Source of the DNA: Deferribacter abyssi
GTDB taxonomy: Bacteria > Chrysiogenota > Deferribacteres > Deferribacterales > Deferribacteraceae
Reading direction: 5' to 3'
Assembly: GCF_049472655.1 (NCBI RefSeq)
Contig: NZ_JAQNCS010000002.1
Coordinates: 138,981 to 202,980, forward strand
DNA length: 64,000 bases
The notes under the pieces are model-generated. The model was not told the DNA's origin. It searched no databases and saw nothing but the letters and a program-made list of their open reading frames with translations. Position 1 is the stretch's first letter, and each line of letters opens with the position of its first letter. Of this stretch, positions 42,151-51,424 are shown piece by piece. Both the position numbers and the translations under genes were made by a program.

Positions 42151-43311
42151 ATGAAAAATTTTAGCTTTTCTAAAGAAAGTCTGAAAATGTATATCTTTTT
42201 GTTAATTTTAACCTTAGCTGCTTTTTCAGGCCTTCAAGGATGGAGAACTCTGTTTAATAATTTTGCTGTAGAAGTTGCAAAATTAGAAGGTTTCCACATC
42301 GGTGTGATACAATCAGTCAGAGAAATCCCGGGCTTTCTCGCTCTTTTAGTGATTTATCTTTTGCTAATATTTTCCGAACACAGATTGGCTTCCATTTCAA
42401 TAATAATTTTAGGAATTGGTATAGGACTTACCGGATATCTACCCACATTTTACGGCATAATTTTTACAACATTATTGATGTCATTCGGGTTTCATTACTA
42501 CGAAACACTTAACCAGTCACTCACATTACAATATTTCAACACATCTGAAGCACCTCTTGTATTTGCAAAACTCAGATCCATAGCCGCTCTTACAAATATT
42601 TTTATCGGAGTCATACTGTTCTTTATTGTAAGATATTTTACATATACTCAAATCTTCACAGCCATAGGAATTTTCATTGTAATCTTAGGAGTAATAACAC
42701 TCTTTTTTGATCCCACTAGAAACGACCTACCGCCACAAAGAAAAAAGATGATTTTTAGAAAAAAGTACTGGTTATTTTATGTCTTAACATTATTTGCCGG
42801 TGCAAGAAGACAGATATTTGTGGCCTTTTCAGTTTTTTTACTGGTAAAAAAATTCCATTTTTCCGTTGTTGAAATATCAACACTTTTTGTAGTTAACAAC
42901 CTCATAAACTATTTCATCAATCCACTAATCGGAAAAGCAATCAATAGGTTTGGAGAAAGAAAGGTTTTAAGCTTGGAATATTTTTCCCTAATCATTATTT
43001 TTTCTATTTATGCCTTTTCAAACTCTAAGATTATTGTTGGATTGATGTACATTTTAGACCATATATTCTTTAACTTTGCTATAGCCATCAGGACATTTTT
43101 TCAAAAAATTGCTGATCCAAAGGATATCGCCCCAAGTATGGCTGTGGGCTTCACAATCAATCATATTGCAGCAGTAATTTTCCCTGTCATTGGTGGTATT
43201 TTATGGAGCATTGACTATAAAATATCCTTTTTATTGGGTGCTTTCTTAAGTCTCATTACATTGATTTTTAGCCAATATATCGACACGGAAATCAGAAAAA
43301 ACAGTACTTAA
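42151..43311 (+). CDS. Major facilitator superfamily transporter
   Basis: A 386-residue protein with about twelve hydrophobic segments. The first includes LAAFSGLQGWRTLFNNFAVE, and a basic loop (PPQRKKMIFRKKYW) splits the two halves, as in MFS carriers. It resembles uncharacterised MFS proteins, and no substrate can be assigned. It is divergent from panBCD. A role in pantothenate transport would be speculative because no family motif supports it. Confidence 0.78.
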   Translation: MKNFSFSKESLKMYIFLLILTLAAFSGLQGWRTLFNNFAVEVAKLEGFHIGVIQSVREIPGFLALLVIYLLLIFSEHRLASISIIILGIGIGLTGYLPTFYGIIFTTLLMSFGFHYYETLNQSLTLQYFNTSEAPLVFAKLRSIAALTNIFIGVILFFIVRYFTYTQIFTAIGIFIVILGVITLFFDPTRNDLPPQRKKMIFRKKYWLFYVLTLFAGARRQIFVAFSVFLLVKKFHFSVVEISTLFVVNNLINYFINPLIGKAINRFGERKVLSLEYFSLIIIFSIYAFSNSKIIVGLMYILDHIFFNFAIAIRTFFQKIADPKDIAPSMAVGFTINHIAAVIFPVIGGILWSIDYKISFLLGAFLSLITLIFSQYIDTEIRKNST

Positions 43312-43433
43312 AAAACCTAATTTTGAAAATTTTAAACAAAGCTAAAAAGTAATACACTAAGCATTTAACCCCTTATCTTAATAGTTACCATTTTTCAGTA
43401 AAATTTAAAAAACTAAACTTAAATAAAAAGTAT

Positions 43434-43462
43434 TTGATTTTTTTTACTACTTCAAATAATAA
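43434..43462 (+). promoter_or_regulatory. Possible promoter of the 2-oxoacid oxidoreductase operon
   Basis: TTGATT (43434-43439), a 17-base spacer, and TAATAA (43457-43462), about 30 bases before the first ATG. The -10 is weak. Confidence 0.35.
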
Positions 43463-43491
43463 TGTTGGACTGAAACTTAGCGGAGGTCAAA

Positions 43492-43713
43492 ATGCCAAAA
43501 TTAATTATTGATATAGAAAAATGTAAAGGTTGTGGTCTCTGTATTACCGTGTGTCCAAAAGAAATTTTGAGTTTTTCAGGAAAATTTAATACATCCGGTT
43601 ATAACTACATAACGTGTACTGATGAAGATAAATGTATAGCTTGTAAAAGTTGTGCACTAATTTGCCCTGATGTTGTATTTACAATTTTAAAAGAAGAAAT
43701 GATTAAGGGGTAA
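43492..43713 (+). CDS. 2-oxoacid:ferredoxin oxidoreductase, delta (ferredoxin) subunit
   Basis: A 73-residue 2[4Fe-4S] ferredoxin-like subunit with motifs CKGCGLCITVCP and CIACKSCALICP. It passes electrons from the TPP site of the oxidoreductase to soluble ferredoxin. A strong GGAGG site precedes the ATG. It is the first gene of a four-gene cassette with the alpha, beta and gamma subunit genes directly downstream. Confidence 0.9.
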   Translation: MPKLIIDIEKCKGCGLCITVCPKEILSFSGKFNTSGYNYITCTDEDKCIACKSCALICPDVVFTILKEEMIKG

Positions 43714-43716
43714 TAT

Positions 43717-44769
43717 ATGAGTAATAAAATCTTAATGAAAGGTAATGAAGCAATTGCTGAAGCTGCTGTAAGAGCTGGACTTGCAGGTTATTTTGGTTAT
43801 CCCATCACTCCTCAAAATGAAATTACAGCATATATGTCATGGAGAATGCCTGAACTTGGTAGAGCTTTTGTTCAAGCAGAAAGTGAGCTTGCTGCTATAA
43901 ATATGGTATATGGTGCTGGAGCTACAGGAGTAAGAGTAATGACTACTTCTTCAAGTCCAGGTATTGCACTCATGCAGGAAGGACTATCCTACATGTGCGG
44001 CGCTGAAGTGCCTGCTGTAATTGTAAATATTACTAGAGGTGGTCCAGGACTTGGTAATATTGGTCCAAGTCAATGCGACTACAATCAAGCTACAAGAGGT
44101 GGAGGAAATGGAGATTATAAATTAATTGTTTATGCACCTCATACCGTGCAAGAAGCTATAGATATGGTTTATAAATCTTTCGATGTTGCTGAAAAATACA
44201 GAAATCCCGTGCTTATACTTGGAGATGGAGCCCTTGGTCAAATGGCCGAAGCGGTAACTTTACCAGAAATGAAGGAAATTACAAATGAAGATAAAGGTTG
44301 GGAGTTGAATGGTGCTCAAGGTAGGCCTCCTCGTTCAATTAAATCTCTACGTCTCGCTGAAGGAAAACTAAAAGAACATAACTGGTATTTAAAAAATAAA
44401 TACAATGAAATAGAGAAGAATGAGTCATTATATGAATACAATGAAAATAATTACGATGTTCTTGTGGTTGCTTTTGGGACAGCTGCAAGAGTAGCAAAAT
44501 CCGCCATAAAAGAATTAAGAGAAATGGGGATAAATGTAGGACTCTTTAGACCTATCACCTTATGGCCATACCCTTACCAATCTCTTAAAAATGCATCAAA
44601 AAATGCTAAGAAAATTCTTGTAGTTGAAATGAATACTGGACAAATGCTATTTGACGTAAAACTTGCTGTATGTAATAATGAAATAGTTGATTTTCTTGGC
44701 AAACCTGGGGGAGAAGTTTTCACACCAGAAGAGATTGTAAATAAAGTAAAAAACATGGTAGGTGATTAA
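43717..44769 (+). CDS. vorB: 2-oxoacid:ferredoxin oxidoreductase alpha subunit (VorB/KorA type)
   Basis: A 350-residue pyrimidine-binding TPP-domain subunit with GYPITPQNEI and RGGPGLGNIGPSQ. The pattern resembles proteins usually annotated VorB, 3-methyl-2-oxobutanoate (ketoisovalerate) dehydrogenase, but KorA (2-oxoglutarate) is close and sequence alone does not settle the substrate. The four-subunit enzyme converts a 2-oxoacid plus CoA to acyl-CoA with reduced ferredoxin, and the reaction can run in reverse. It follows the ferredoxin subunit by 3 bases. Confidence 0.87.
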   Translation: MSNKILMKGNEAIAEAAVRAGLAGYFGYPITPQNEITAYMSWRMPELGRAFVQAESELAAINMVYGAGATGVRVMTTSSSPGIALMQEGLSYMCGAEVPAVIVNITRGGPGLGNIGPSQCDYNQATRGGGNGDYKLIVYAPHTVQEAIDMVYKSFDVAEKYRNPVLILGDGALGQMAEAVTLPEMKEITNEDKGWELNGAQGRPPRSIKSLRLAEGKLKEHNWYLKNKYNEIEKNESLYEYNENNYDVLVVAFGTAARVAKSAIKELREMGINVGLFRPITLWPYPYQSLKNASKNAKKILVVEMNTGQMLFDVKLAVCNNEIVDFLGKPGGEVFTPEEIVNKVKNMVGD

Positions 44770-44770
44770 A

Positions 44771-45517
44771 ATGAAAGTTGTTTTTGAAAAACCGGAAAGC
44801 TTACTTGATAATAAAACAATATACTGTCCAGGTTGTAATCACGGTATTATTCATAGAATTGTGGCTGAATGTATTGACGAGTTAAAAATTCGAGAAAAAA
44901 CTATCGGTATAGCTCCTGTGGGATGCGCTGTGCTTTTATACGATTATTTTAACTTTGATATAATTGAAGCACCCCATGGCAGGGCTCCTGCAATGGCAAC
45001 AGCTATGAAGAGAGTTAAGCCAAATTTGACAATATTCACTTATCAGGGAGATGGTGATCTTGCATCCATAGGAATGGCAGAAATTATGCATGCTGCTAAC
45101 AGAGGAGACAGTCTCACAGTGGTTTTTGTAAACAATGCAAATTATGGTATGACCGGTGGACAAATGGCACCCACAACACTCCCAGGACAAAAAACTACAA
45201 CCACACCAGCAGGTAGAAAAACTAATGAACATGGATTCCCTTTTAGAATGGCAGAAATTATTGGTTCATTACCAGCTGTTGCATTTTCATGTAGAACATC
45301 TGTTACAAATCCTAAAAATATAATGAAAACAAAAAAAGCAATCAAAAAAGCTTTCCAAAATCAGCTGGAAAATAAAGGTTTTTCTTTTGTAGAAGTGTTA
45401 TCCACTTGTCCAACAAATTGGGGGATGAGTCCTATTGAGGCATTAAAATGGGTAGATGAAACAATGACAGCCTTTTACCCCCTTGGCACTTTTAAAGATA
45501 TAGATGAAGAGGTGTAA
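44771..45517 (+). CDS. 2-oxoacid:ferredoxin oxidoreductase beta subunit (TPP-binding)
   Basis: A subunit of about 248 residues with the pyrophosphate-binding GDGDLASIG segment and the cluster-binding cysteines around YCPGCNHGI. The start was placed at the ATG 44771, with AGGTGA upstream, rather than at the in-frame GTG 44762 inside the alpha gene. It combines with the alpha subunit to form the active TPP site. Confidence 0.92.
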   Translation: MKVVFEKPESLLDNKTIYCPGCNHGIIHRIVAECIDELKIREKTIGIAPVGCAVLLYDYFNFDIIEAPHGRAPAMATAMKRVKPNLTIFTYQGDGDLASIGMAEIMHAANRGDSLTVVFVNNANYGMTGGQMAPTTLPGQKTTTTPAGRKTNEHGFPFRMAEIIGSLPAVAFSCRTSVTNPKNIMKTKKAIKKAFQNQLENKGFSFVEVLSTCPTNWGMSPIEALKWVDETMTAFYPLGTFKDIDEEV

Positions 45518-45518
45518 A

Positions 45519-46064
45519 ATGTTTTTCGATTGTATTATGGCAGGATTTGGAGGACAGGGTATCTTAAGTGCAGGTATGATACTTGCTCAGATGGCAGTTA
45601 GAAAAGACCTAAATGTAACATGGTGGCCTTCATACGGTGCTGAACAAAGAGGTGGTACTGCAAACTGTACTGTTATAATTTCAGATGAAGAAATTGGTTC
45701 TCCAATAGTTTCAAAACCAAGTTATGGATTTATAATGAACAGACCTTCTTTAGATAAATTTCAACCAAAATTAAAAAAAAATGCAAACGTTATTCTCGAC
45801 ACATCGCTTATAAATACAAATTTAATCGATAGAAATGATATTAAATTCTACAGTATAAAAGCCACAGAGATAGCAAACAAACTTGGCAACACAAAAGTAG
45901 CAAATATGGTAATGATAGGTTCACTACTTGCTGTATCCAATTTATTCGAACTAAAGGATGCCGAAGAGGCTTTGTATTATGCCATACCAAAAAAATATCA
46001 TTCGTTACTCCCTATAAATAGGGATGCTTTAAAGTTAGGATATACTGAGGTTGATAAGCTTTAG
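45519..46064 (+). CDS. 2-oxoacid:ferredoxin oxidoreductase gamma subunit
   Basis: A gamma subunit of about 181 residues with the N-terminal GFGGQGILSAGMILA signature and WWPSYGAEQRGGTANC. The ATG at 45519 has GAGGTG upstream; the longer frame from 45504 overlaps the beta gene. It completes the delta-alpha-beta-gamma cassette. The product probably acts in 2-oxoacid oxidation or reductive carboxylation in anaerobic metabolism. Confidence 0.92.
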   Translation: MFFDCIMAGFGGQGILSAGMILAQMAVRKDLNVTWWPSYGAEQRGGTANCTVIISDEEIGSPIVSKPSYGFIMNRPSLDKFQPKLKKNANVILDTSLINTNLIDRNDIKFYSIKATEIANKLGNTKVANMVMIGSLLAVSNLFELKDAEEALYYAIPKKYHSLLPINRDALKLGYTEVDKL

Positions 46065-46073
46065 AGGGCAGTA

Positions 46074-46349
46074 ATGTACAAGCGTTTACATGCTATCGTT
46101 TTTGGTAAAGTTCAGGGTGTGGGATATAGAGCTTTTATTTATGATAAAGCTCTATACCTTGGATTAAAAGGTTTTGTAAGAAATTTACCCGATGGAACTG
46201 TAGAAATCGAAGCAGAAGGAGATGAAATATCTATTTATAGATTATTAGATAGTGCGAAAAAAGGTTCACCACTTGCAAATGTTACAAATGTTGATTATAA
46301 GATTTATGATGATCTAAGAGGTTATACCAAATTCGAAATTACATACTAA
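46074..46349 (+). CDS. Acylphosphatase
   Basis: A 91-residue enzyme that hydrolyses acyl phosphates. The signature GKVQGVGYRAFIYDKA has the catalytic arginine, and the asparagine is in GFVRNLPDGTVEIEAEG. Length matches the family. It begins 9 bases after the gamma subunit with an AGAGGG site, so it is probably in the same transcript, although a metabolic link to the oxidoreductase is not established. Confidence 0.93.
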   Translation: MYKRLHAIVFGKVQGVGYRAFIYDKALYLGLKGFVRNLPDGTVEIEAEGDEISIYRLLDSAKKGSPLANVTNVDYKIYDDLRGYTKFEITY

Positions 46350-46419
46350 ATAACAGTCTTAAAAATCGTTAAGATATTCATCAACTTTATATTAAACACA
46401 CATATTTAAGGAGGTAGTG

Positions 46420-48543
46420 GTGATTGAAGTTATTTATTCTGAATTTGATTTTGAAAAAAAACATATTAACAATCTTATATCACTTTATAAAGGAGGAAGT
46501 TCTGTACCTTTCATAGCCAGGTATAGAAAAGAGATGACAGGAGGAATGAACGAAAACGTAATCAGAGAAATAATAGAACGATACGAATATATTGAGAAGC
46601 TTGAGCAGAGAAAACAGGAAGTCATAGAACACATCAAAGAAAAAAACAAACTCACCGAAGAATTAAAAACGAAAATTTTGCAGGCTAAGACACTCAAGGA
46701 AGTGGAAGACCTTTACGCTCCTTATAAATCGAAAAGAAAAACAAAAGCAGATATTGCAAGAGAACTGAAGTTAGAACCTCTCGCAAATTTTATAAAAAAT
46801 GAATCCAATACTGATAATATAATTACTGAAGCAAAAAAATATATTAGTGACAAAGTGCAAACAGAAAAAGACGCCATAGATAAAGCTCTTGATATAATAA
46901 TTGAAGAAATTGCACATAATATTGAAATAAAAAACAGACTCAGAGAATTTTTCTGGGAGCATGGCAGTATTTTAAGTGAAAAGAGAAAAAAAGATATTAC
47001 AGAAAGAACTAACTATGAAGATTACTATAATTACAAAGAGTCTTTAAAAACTATTCCACCACATAGAATTCTTGCCATATTTAGGGGTGAAAAGGAAAAT
47101 ATACTTAAGGTTAAACTCGATATTGACGCTGAGTTGTGTGAGCAAATCATTAAATCAATTTTAGTAGAAAATAAGTGGATTGTGAATGAATTGGTTGATG
47201 ATAGCATAAAGAAAGCATTTAAAAGAATGCTTTTGCCATCATTAGAACTGGAAATTAGAAAAGAATTAAAAGAAAAAGCAGAAGATAAAGCAATAAAAGT
47301 CTTTGCTGAAAATCTAAAAAATCTACTGTTGACCCCTCCTGTAAAAGGAAAAAAAATATTAGGAATTGATCCTGCTTTCAGAACTGGATGCAAATATGCT
47401 TGCATAGATGAGACTGGAAAATTACTAAGTTATGGAGTTATTTACCCCACTGAGCCACAAAATGATTACATAAATAGTAAAAAAACAATCCTAAAAGAAA
47501 TAATAACTCACAATATAGATATTATAGCCATTGGTAATGGGACTGCAAGCAGAGAAACAGAAGAATTTATTTCAAAAATTATTGAAGAAGATAATTTGCC
47601 CATTGTTTACACTATTGTAAATGAAGCCGGCGCAAGTGTTTATTCTGCAAGCGAAATTGCAAATAAAGAGTTTCCAGACCTTGACATAACAATTAGAGGT
47701 GCAATCTCCATAGCAAGAAGAGTTATTGACCCTTTAGCAGAGCTTGTAAAAATAGAACCCAAATCCATTGGTGTGGGTATGTATCAACATGATGTAAATG
47801 AAAAAAAATTAAGTGAAAAATTATTTGAGATTGTAGAGGACGTTGTAAATAATGTTGGAGTAAATCTTAACACTGCTAGTATATCCCTTTTGAAATATGT
47901 CTCTGGTATAAACGAAGGAGTTGCAGAAAATATTGTGGCTTATAGAGAAGCAAACGGTAAATTTAAAACAAGAAAAGAGCTTTTAAAAGTTGAGGGGATT
48001 GGTGATAAAATTTATGAACAAGCAGCTGGTTTTTTGAAAATTTATGATGGCGATGAGCCTCTCGATTCACTTTTTATCCATCCTGAAAATTATGATAATG
48101 TTTATCAATTATTATCAGAACTAAACTTATCCATTGAAAATGCCAATTTGATAAGGTTAAGTTTGAAAGATAAAGATTTGAAAAAAGTTGGAAAAAAGTA
48201 TGGTATTGGTGAATTAACATTAAAAGATATTATCGAAAATCTTGAAAAACCCGATAGAGATATTAGAGATAACGTGGATCCTCTCATTTTTAAACAATCA
48301 GCCCTCACAATTGATAAACTTAAAGAAGGTATGACAGTTAAAGGAAAAATTACAAACGTGGTTGATTTTGGAGCTTTTGTAGATATAGGTTTAAAAAATG
48401 ATGCATTGATACATATTTCGGAACTTACAGACAAATTTGTTAGACATCCATTAGAAGTAGTAAAGGTAGGACAAACAGTCTCTGCTAAAATCATAAATAT
48501 TGATAAAGAAAGAGGACGAATAGGCTTATCTTTAAGAAAATAA
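46420..48543 (+). CDS. tex: Tex-family RNA-binding transcription accessory protein
   Basis: A 707-residue protein with an N-terminal Tex helical domain, a YqgF/RNase-H-like domain (ILGIDPAFRTGCKYACID), helix-hairpin-helix repeats (NEGVAENIVAYREANGKF), and a C-terminal S1 domain (about 630-707) ending in GRIGLSLRK. I chose the GTG at 46420, five bases after AAGGAGG; the GTG at 46417 is too close. Tex affects transcription and RNA handling. It is separated from acylphosphatase by 70 bases. Confidence 0.94.
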   Translation: MIEVIYSEFDFEKKHINNLISLYKGGSSVPFIARYRKEMTGGMNENVIREIIERYEYIEKLEQRKQEVIEHIKEKNKLTEELKTKILQAKTLKEVEDLYAPYKSKRKTKADIARELKLEPLANFIKNESNTDNIITEAKKYISDKVQTEKDAIDKALDIIIEEIAHNIEIKNRLREFFWEHGSILSEKRKKDITERTNYEDYYNYKESLKTIPPHRILAIFRGEKENILKVKLDIDAELCEQIIKSILVENKWIVNELVDDSIKKAFKRMLLPSLELEIRKELKEKAEDKAIKVFAENLKNLLLTPPVKGKKILGIDPAFRTGCKYACIDETGKLLSYGVIYPTEPQNDYINSKKTILKEIITHNIDIIAIGNGTASRETEEFISKIIEEDNLPIVYTIVNEAGASVYSASEIANKEFPDLDITIRGAISIARRVIDPLAELVKIEPKSIGVGMYQHDVNEKKLSEKLFEIVEDVVNNVGVNLNTASISLLKYVSGINEGVAENIVAYREANGKFKTRKELLKVEGIGDKIYEQAAGFLKIYDGDEPLDSLFIHPENYDNVYQLLSELNLSIENANLIRLSLKDKDLKKVGKKYGIGELTLKDIIENLEKPDRDIRDNVDPLIFKQSALTIDKLKEGMTVKGKITNVVDFGAFVDIGLKNDALIHISELTDKFVRHPLEVVKVGQTVSAKIINIDKERGRIGLSLRK

Positions 48544-48572
48544 AACTTTTAATGTTAATATAAAAAAAATGT

Positions 48573-48601
48573 TTGATTTTATCATTAAACAAAATTAACA
48601 T
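48573..48601 (+). promoter_or_regulatory. Promoter of the ODP-GGDEF gene (leaderless arrangement)
   Basis: TTGATT (48573-48578), a 17-base spacer, and TAACAT (48596-48601), then AAACTT and ATG at 48608. No Shine-Dalgarno is present. The -10 is imperfect. Confidence 0.45.
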
Positions 48602-48607
48602 AAACTT

Positions 48608-50242
48608 ATGGAAGATCACACGAAACCTGTTAAAATTGCAAAGGATATTTACTGGGTGGGTCATAAAATCGAAAATGACCCATTCCAGTGCCATGTTTAT
48701 TTAATAAAAAATGGTAAAGAATCCATTTTGATTGATCCTGGTTCAAACCTTACTTTTAAAGAAACTCTTTATAAAATTGAACAAATAATACCTTTTTCTC
48801 ATATAAAATATTTCATTTGCCATCATCAAGACCCTGACATAACTGCAGCATTAGCTACTATACAACATATACTAAATAGAAATGATGCTCTAATTATTAG
48901 CCATTGGCGAGCAATAGAACTTATCAAGCATTATAATCTTAATATACCTTTTGAATGTGTAGAAAAAAATAACTGGGAAATAAATTGTGGTAACAGAAAG
49001 TTAAAATTTATATTTACACCATATCTACACTTTCCAGGTGCTTTTTGTACATACGATGTAAAATCAAAAATCCTTTTTTCTAGTGATTTGTTTGGAGGCT
49101 TTACAGATGAATGGAGAATTTTTGCCGAAAATGAAAGTTATTTTGATTCCATAGCTGCATTTCATTCCCATTATATGCCATCAAAAGAAATCCTGATTCA
49201 TTCATTAAAAAAAATTGAACAATTAGAAATTGAAATGATTGCACCTCAGCATGGTTCCATTATCAAAAAACATCTAATATCATCTATAATTAAAAAACTT
49301 AAAAATCTTGATTGTGGAGTTTTTCTTCTTACACAAACAAGCACACAGATAGAAAAACTTAGAAAGTTAAACAAAATGCTTAGCTCATTTTCACAAACAA
49401 TGGCAACTTATAAAAATTTCAGTGATTTGATAAAAAAATTTTCAAAAGAAATCGATAATATATTACCAATAAAAACGATTGATTTTTACACATTCTTTCT
49501 AAATAAATATTACTATTTCAATCATAATACTCCGCAAATCTGGGAAGAAGTTTGTATTGACAACCATTTGTTAAAATATCTTGGTAGAAGTAAATCCGAG
49601 TATTTTAAGAAAAATTCCTACATAATTTTGCTTGATAACACAATTCTAATACCAATATTAGACTCAGAGTTTAATATTATTATAGCATTTATTAACATAA
49701 GAATTACTAAAAAAGTTACTTTAGATTTAGAAACTAAAGAAATTTTACAAAAAATAGCAAATTTTCTTACCATAGCTTTTGAAAGAGAGTTTATAAGAAG
49801 AAGAATCCTCATTGAAAAAGATAAATACTATGAAATTTCGATTAAAGACCCACTAACAAATTGTTATACAAGACACTATCATAATGAAGTTATCAAAAGA
49901 TTTGTAGCCTTACAAGATAGAGGAGAAATTAAAGCATTAGGAATCACTTTTATAGATATTGATAATTTTAAACAAATAAACGATAATTATGGGCATGATA
50001 TAGGAGATACTGTTTTAGTTAAAATAAGTAATATTTTAATGGAAGAAATTAGAACCGGAGATATACCAGTAAGATATGGTGGTGATGAATTTTTGATTAT
50101 GGCAGTTTGTGATAATATATCTAAACTTTACTTAATAGCAAAAAGAATTAGAGAAAAAATAAGAAACACACAATGGCCTTTACCATTAGAAAATGAAGAA
50201 ATAACAGCTAGTTTTGGAATTGCTTTACGAAAAAAAAAATGA
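48608..50242 (+). CDS. ODP (diiron beta-lactamase fold)-GGDEF protein, frame ending early at a ten-A run
   Basis: A 544-residue protein with an N-terminal metallo-beta-lactamase/ODP diiron domain (1 to about 225). The likely ligands are H72/H73, D75 and D77 in HHQDPDIT, H141, D160 and H215. A GAF-like region follows (about 250-400), and then a diguanylate cyclase domain with an intact GGDEF near residues 490-494. ODP domains bind O2 at a diiron site and are known in chemotaxis. After CGAAAAAAAAAATGA the frame ends, 31 residues short of a normal GGDEF domain; the missing part lies in the +1 frame to 50336. Confidence 0.82.
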   Translation: MEDHTKPVKIAKDIYWVGHKIENDPFQCHVYLIKNGKESILIDPGSNLTFKETLYKIEQIIPFSHIKYFICHHQDPDITAALATIQHILNRNDALIISHWRAIELIKHYNLNIPFECVEKNNWEINCGNRKLKFIFTPYLHFPGAFCTYDVKSKILFSSDLFGGFTDEWRIFAENESYFDSIAAFHSHYMPSKEILIHSLKKIEQLEIEMIAPQHGSIIKKHLISSIIKKLKNLDCGVFLLTQTSTQIEKLRKLNKMLSSFSQTMATYKNFSDLIKKFSKEIDNILPIKTIDFYTFFLNKYYYFNHNTPQIWEEVCIDNHLLKYLGRSKSEYFKKNSYIILLDNTILIPILDSEFNIIIAFINIRITKKVTLDLETKEILQKIANFLTIAFEREFIRRRILIEKDKYYEISIKDPLTNCYTRHYHNEVIKRFVALQDRGEIKALGITFIDIDNFKQINDNYGHDIGDTVLVKISNILMEEIRTGDIPVRYGGDEFLIMAVCDNISKLYLIAKRIREKIRNTQWPLPLENEEITASFGIALRKKK

Positions 50243-50336
50243 AGGATTTAAAAGTGTTTTAAAAAGAGCAGATATTCAATTATATAAAGCAAAACAATCA
50301 GGAAAAAACAAAATCTGTTTAGATACATCAACTTGA
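50223..50336 (+). pseudogene. Out-of-frame C-terminal end of the GGDEF domain
   Basis: After the ten-A run at 50230-50239, the frame beginning AAT GAA encodes EGFKSVLKRADIQLYKAKQ and SGKNKICLDTST before TGA at 50334-50336. This is the normal C-terminal helix pattern of GGDEF domains (ADxxLYxAKxxGKN). Nine or twelve A would restore the frame. It may be a mutation, a homopolymer sequencing error, or a slippage site. Confidence 0.8.
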
Positions 50337-50366
50337 TATATCAGAGATTTTCACAACCAAAGAATA

Positions 50367-50942
50367 TTAATTTTTTGTAAGTTTTTTTAATGATTCTTTC
50401 AAGATTTCTTCAAAGTCTTTATTTTTATAATCAATTTCTTTCAGAATTGCAGTACAATCTTGTTTTTTATAACCTAGATTCATCAATGCACTTATTACAT
50501 CATCAAGTACACTATTATCAACAACTTGATATTTTTCAACCTCCCCCAACTTATCTTTTAATTCTAAAACAATTCGTTCAGCAGTTTTCCTCCCAATTCC
50601 TGGTATTGTAGAAAGTTTCACGGCATCTTTGGATAAAATGCATTCTTTTAATTTTGCAACGTCAAAACCTGATAAAATAGCAAGTGCAAGTTTAGGCCCT
50701 ATCTTAGAAACCTTATTTAATAAGTTAAATATTTCTTTCTCACTTTCTGTTAAAAAACCGTATAGAAAAATCCCGTCATCTTTTACAATTTGTTGAATAA
50801 AAATAAATACTTCGCTCCCTTCTTCGGGAAGATTAGAATATGTAGTTATAGATACATGAATTTGATATCCAATCCCATAATTCTCAACAACGATATGATC
50901 AGGTTTTTTAACAGTAAGAATACCTTTAATATAATTTATCAT
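50367..50942 (-). CDS. ruvA: Holliday junction DNA helicase subunit RuvA
   Basis: A 191-residue protein with an OB-fold (MINYIKGILTVKKPDHIVVE), helix-hairpin-helix motifs (KVSKIGPKLALAILSG and LSTIPGIGRKTAERIVLEL), and a C-terminal UBA-like domain for RuvB contact. It binds four-way junctions and loads the RuvB motor. It overlaps ruvC by 17 bases. ruvB is not in the window. Confidence 0.95.
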   Translation of the reverse strand: MINYIKGILTVKKPDHIVVENYGIGYQIHVSITTYSNLPEEGSEVFIFIQQIVKDDGIFLYGFLTESEKEIFNLLNKVSKIGPKLALAILSGFDVAKLKECILSKDAVKLSTIPGIGRKTAERIVLELKDKLGEVEKYQVVDNSVLDDVISALMNLGYKKQDCTAILKEIDYKNKDFEEILKESLKKLTKN

Positions 50943-51420
50943 GCAATCTACCGTTCAAAAATACACCTAGGCATATAGCACATGCAAGAGCATCTGAAGC
51001 ATCATTTAAAACACCATCAAGAGTAATTCCAAGCTGTATTTCAACCATTTTTTTTACTTGATTTTTGTCTGCTTTACCATAGCCAACTACAGCTTTCTTA
51101 ATTTGTAAAGCTGTAAATTGATGCACACTAACACCTTTACTAAGTAAAGTGGCAATAATTGCCCCTCTAGCAACACCCAAACCTATAGCAGTCTTAACAT
51201 TTACAGAATAAAAGCTATCTTCTACAGCTGCATAAACTGGTTTATATTTTAAAATAAATGCCTCTACCTTATTTACCAAATTTTTTATTTTATCAACAGG
51301 TTTAATTCCTTGTTTATTTTTTATTACTGAATAGCCTATACAATCAAACTTACTGCCTTTATTTTCTAAAATACCTATACCAGTTTTATTTAAGCCTGGA
51401 TCAATTCCTAATATTATCAA
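50926..51420 (-). CDS. ruvC: Crossover junction endodeoxyribonuclease RuvC
   Basis: A 164-residue RNase-H-fold resolvase. Catalytic acidic residues are visible in GIDPGLNKTGIGI (D7), in AAVEDSF (Glu), and in LNDASDALACAI (two Asp). It cuts Holliday junctions symmetrically and works with RuvAB. It is 5 bases after yebC and overlaps ruvA, so the three genes form one transcript. Confidence 0.95.
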   Translation of the reverse strand: MIILGIDPGLNKTGIGILENKGSKFDCIGYSVIKNKQGIKPVDKIKNLVNKVEAFILKYKPVYAAVEDSFYSVNVKTAIGLGVARGAIIATLLSKGVSVHQFTALQIKKAVVGYGKADKNQVKKMVEIQLGITLDGVLNDASDALACAICLGVFLNGRLHDKLY

Positions 51421-51424
51421 ATAA

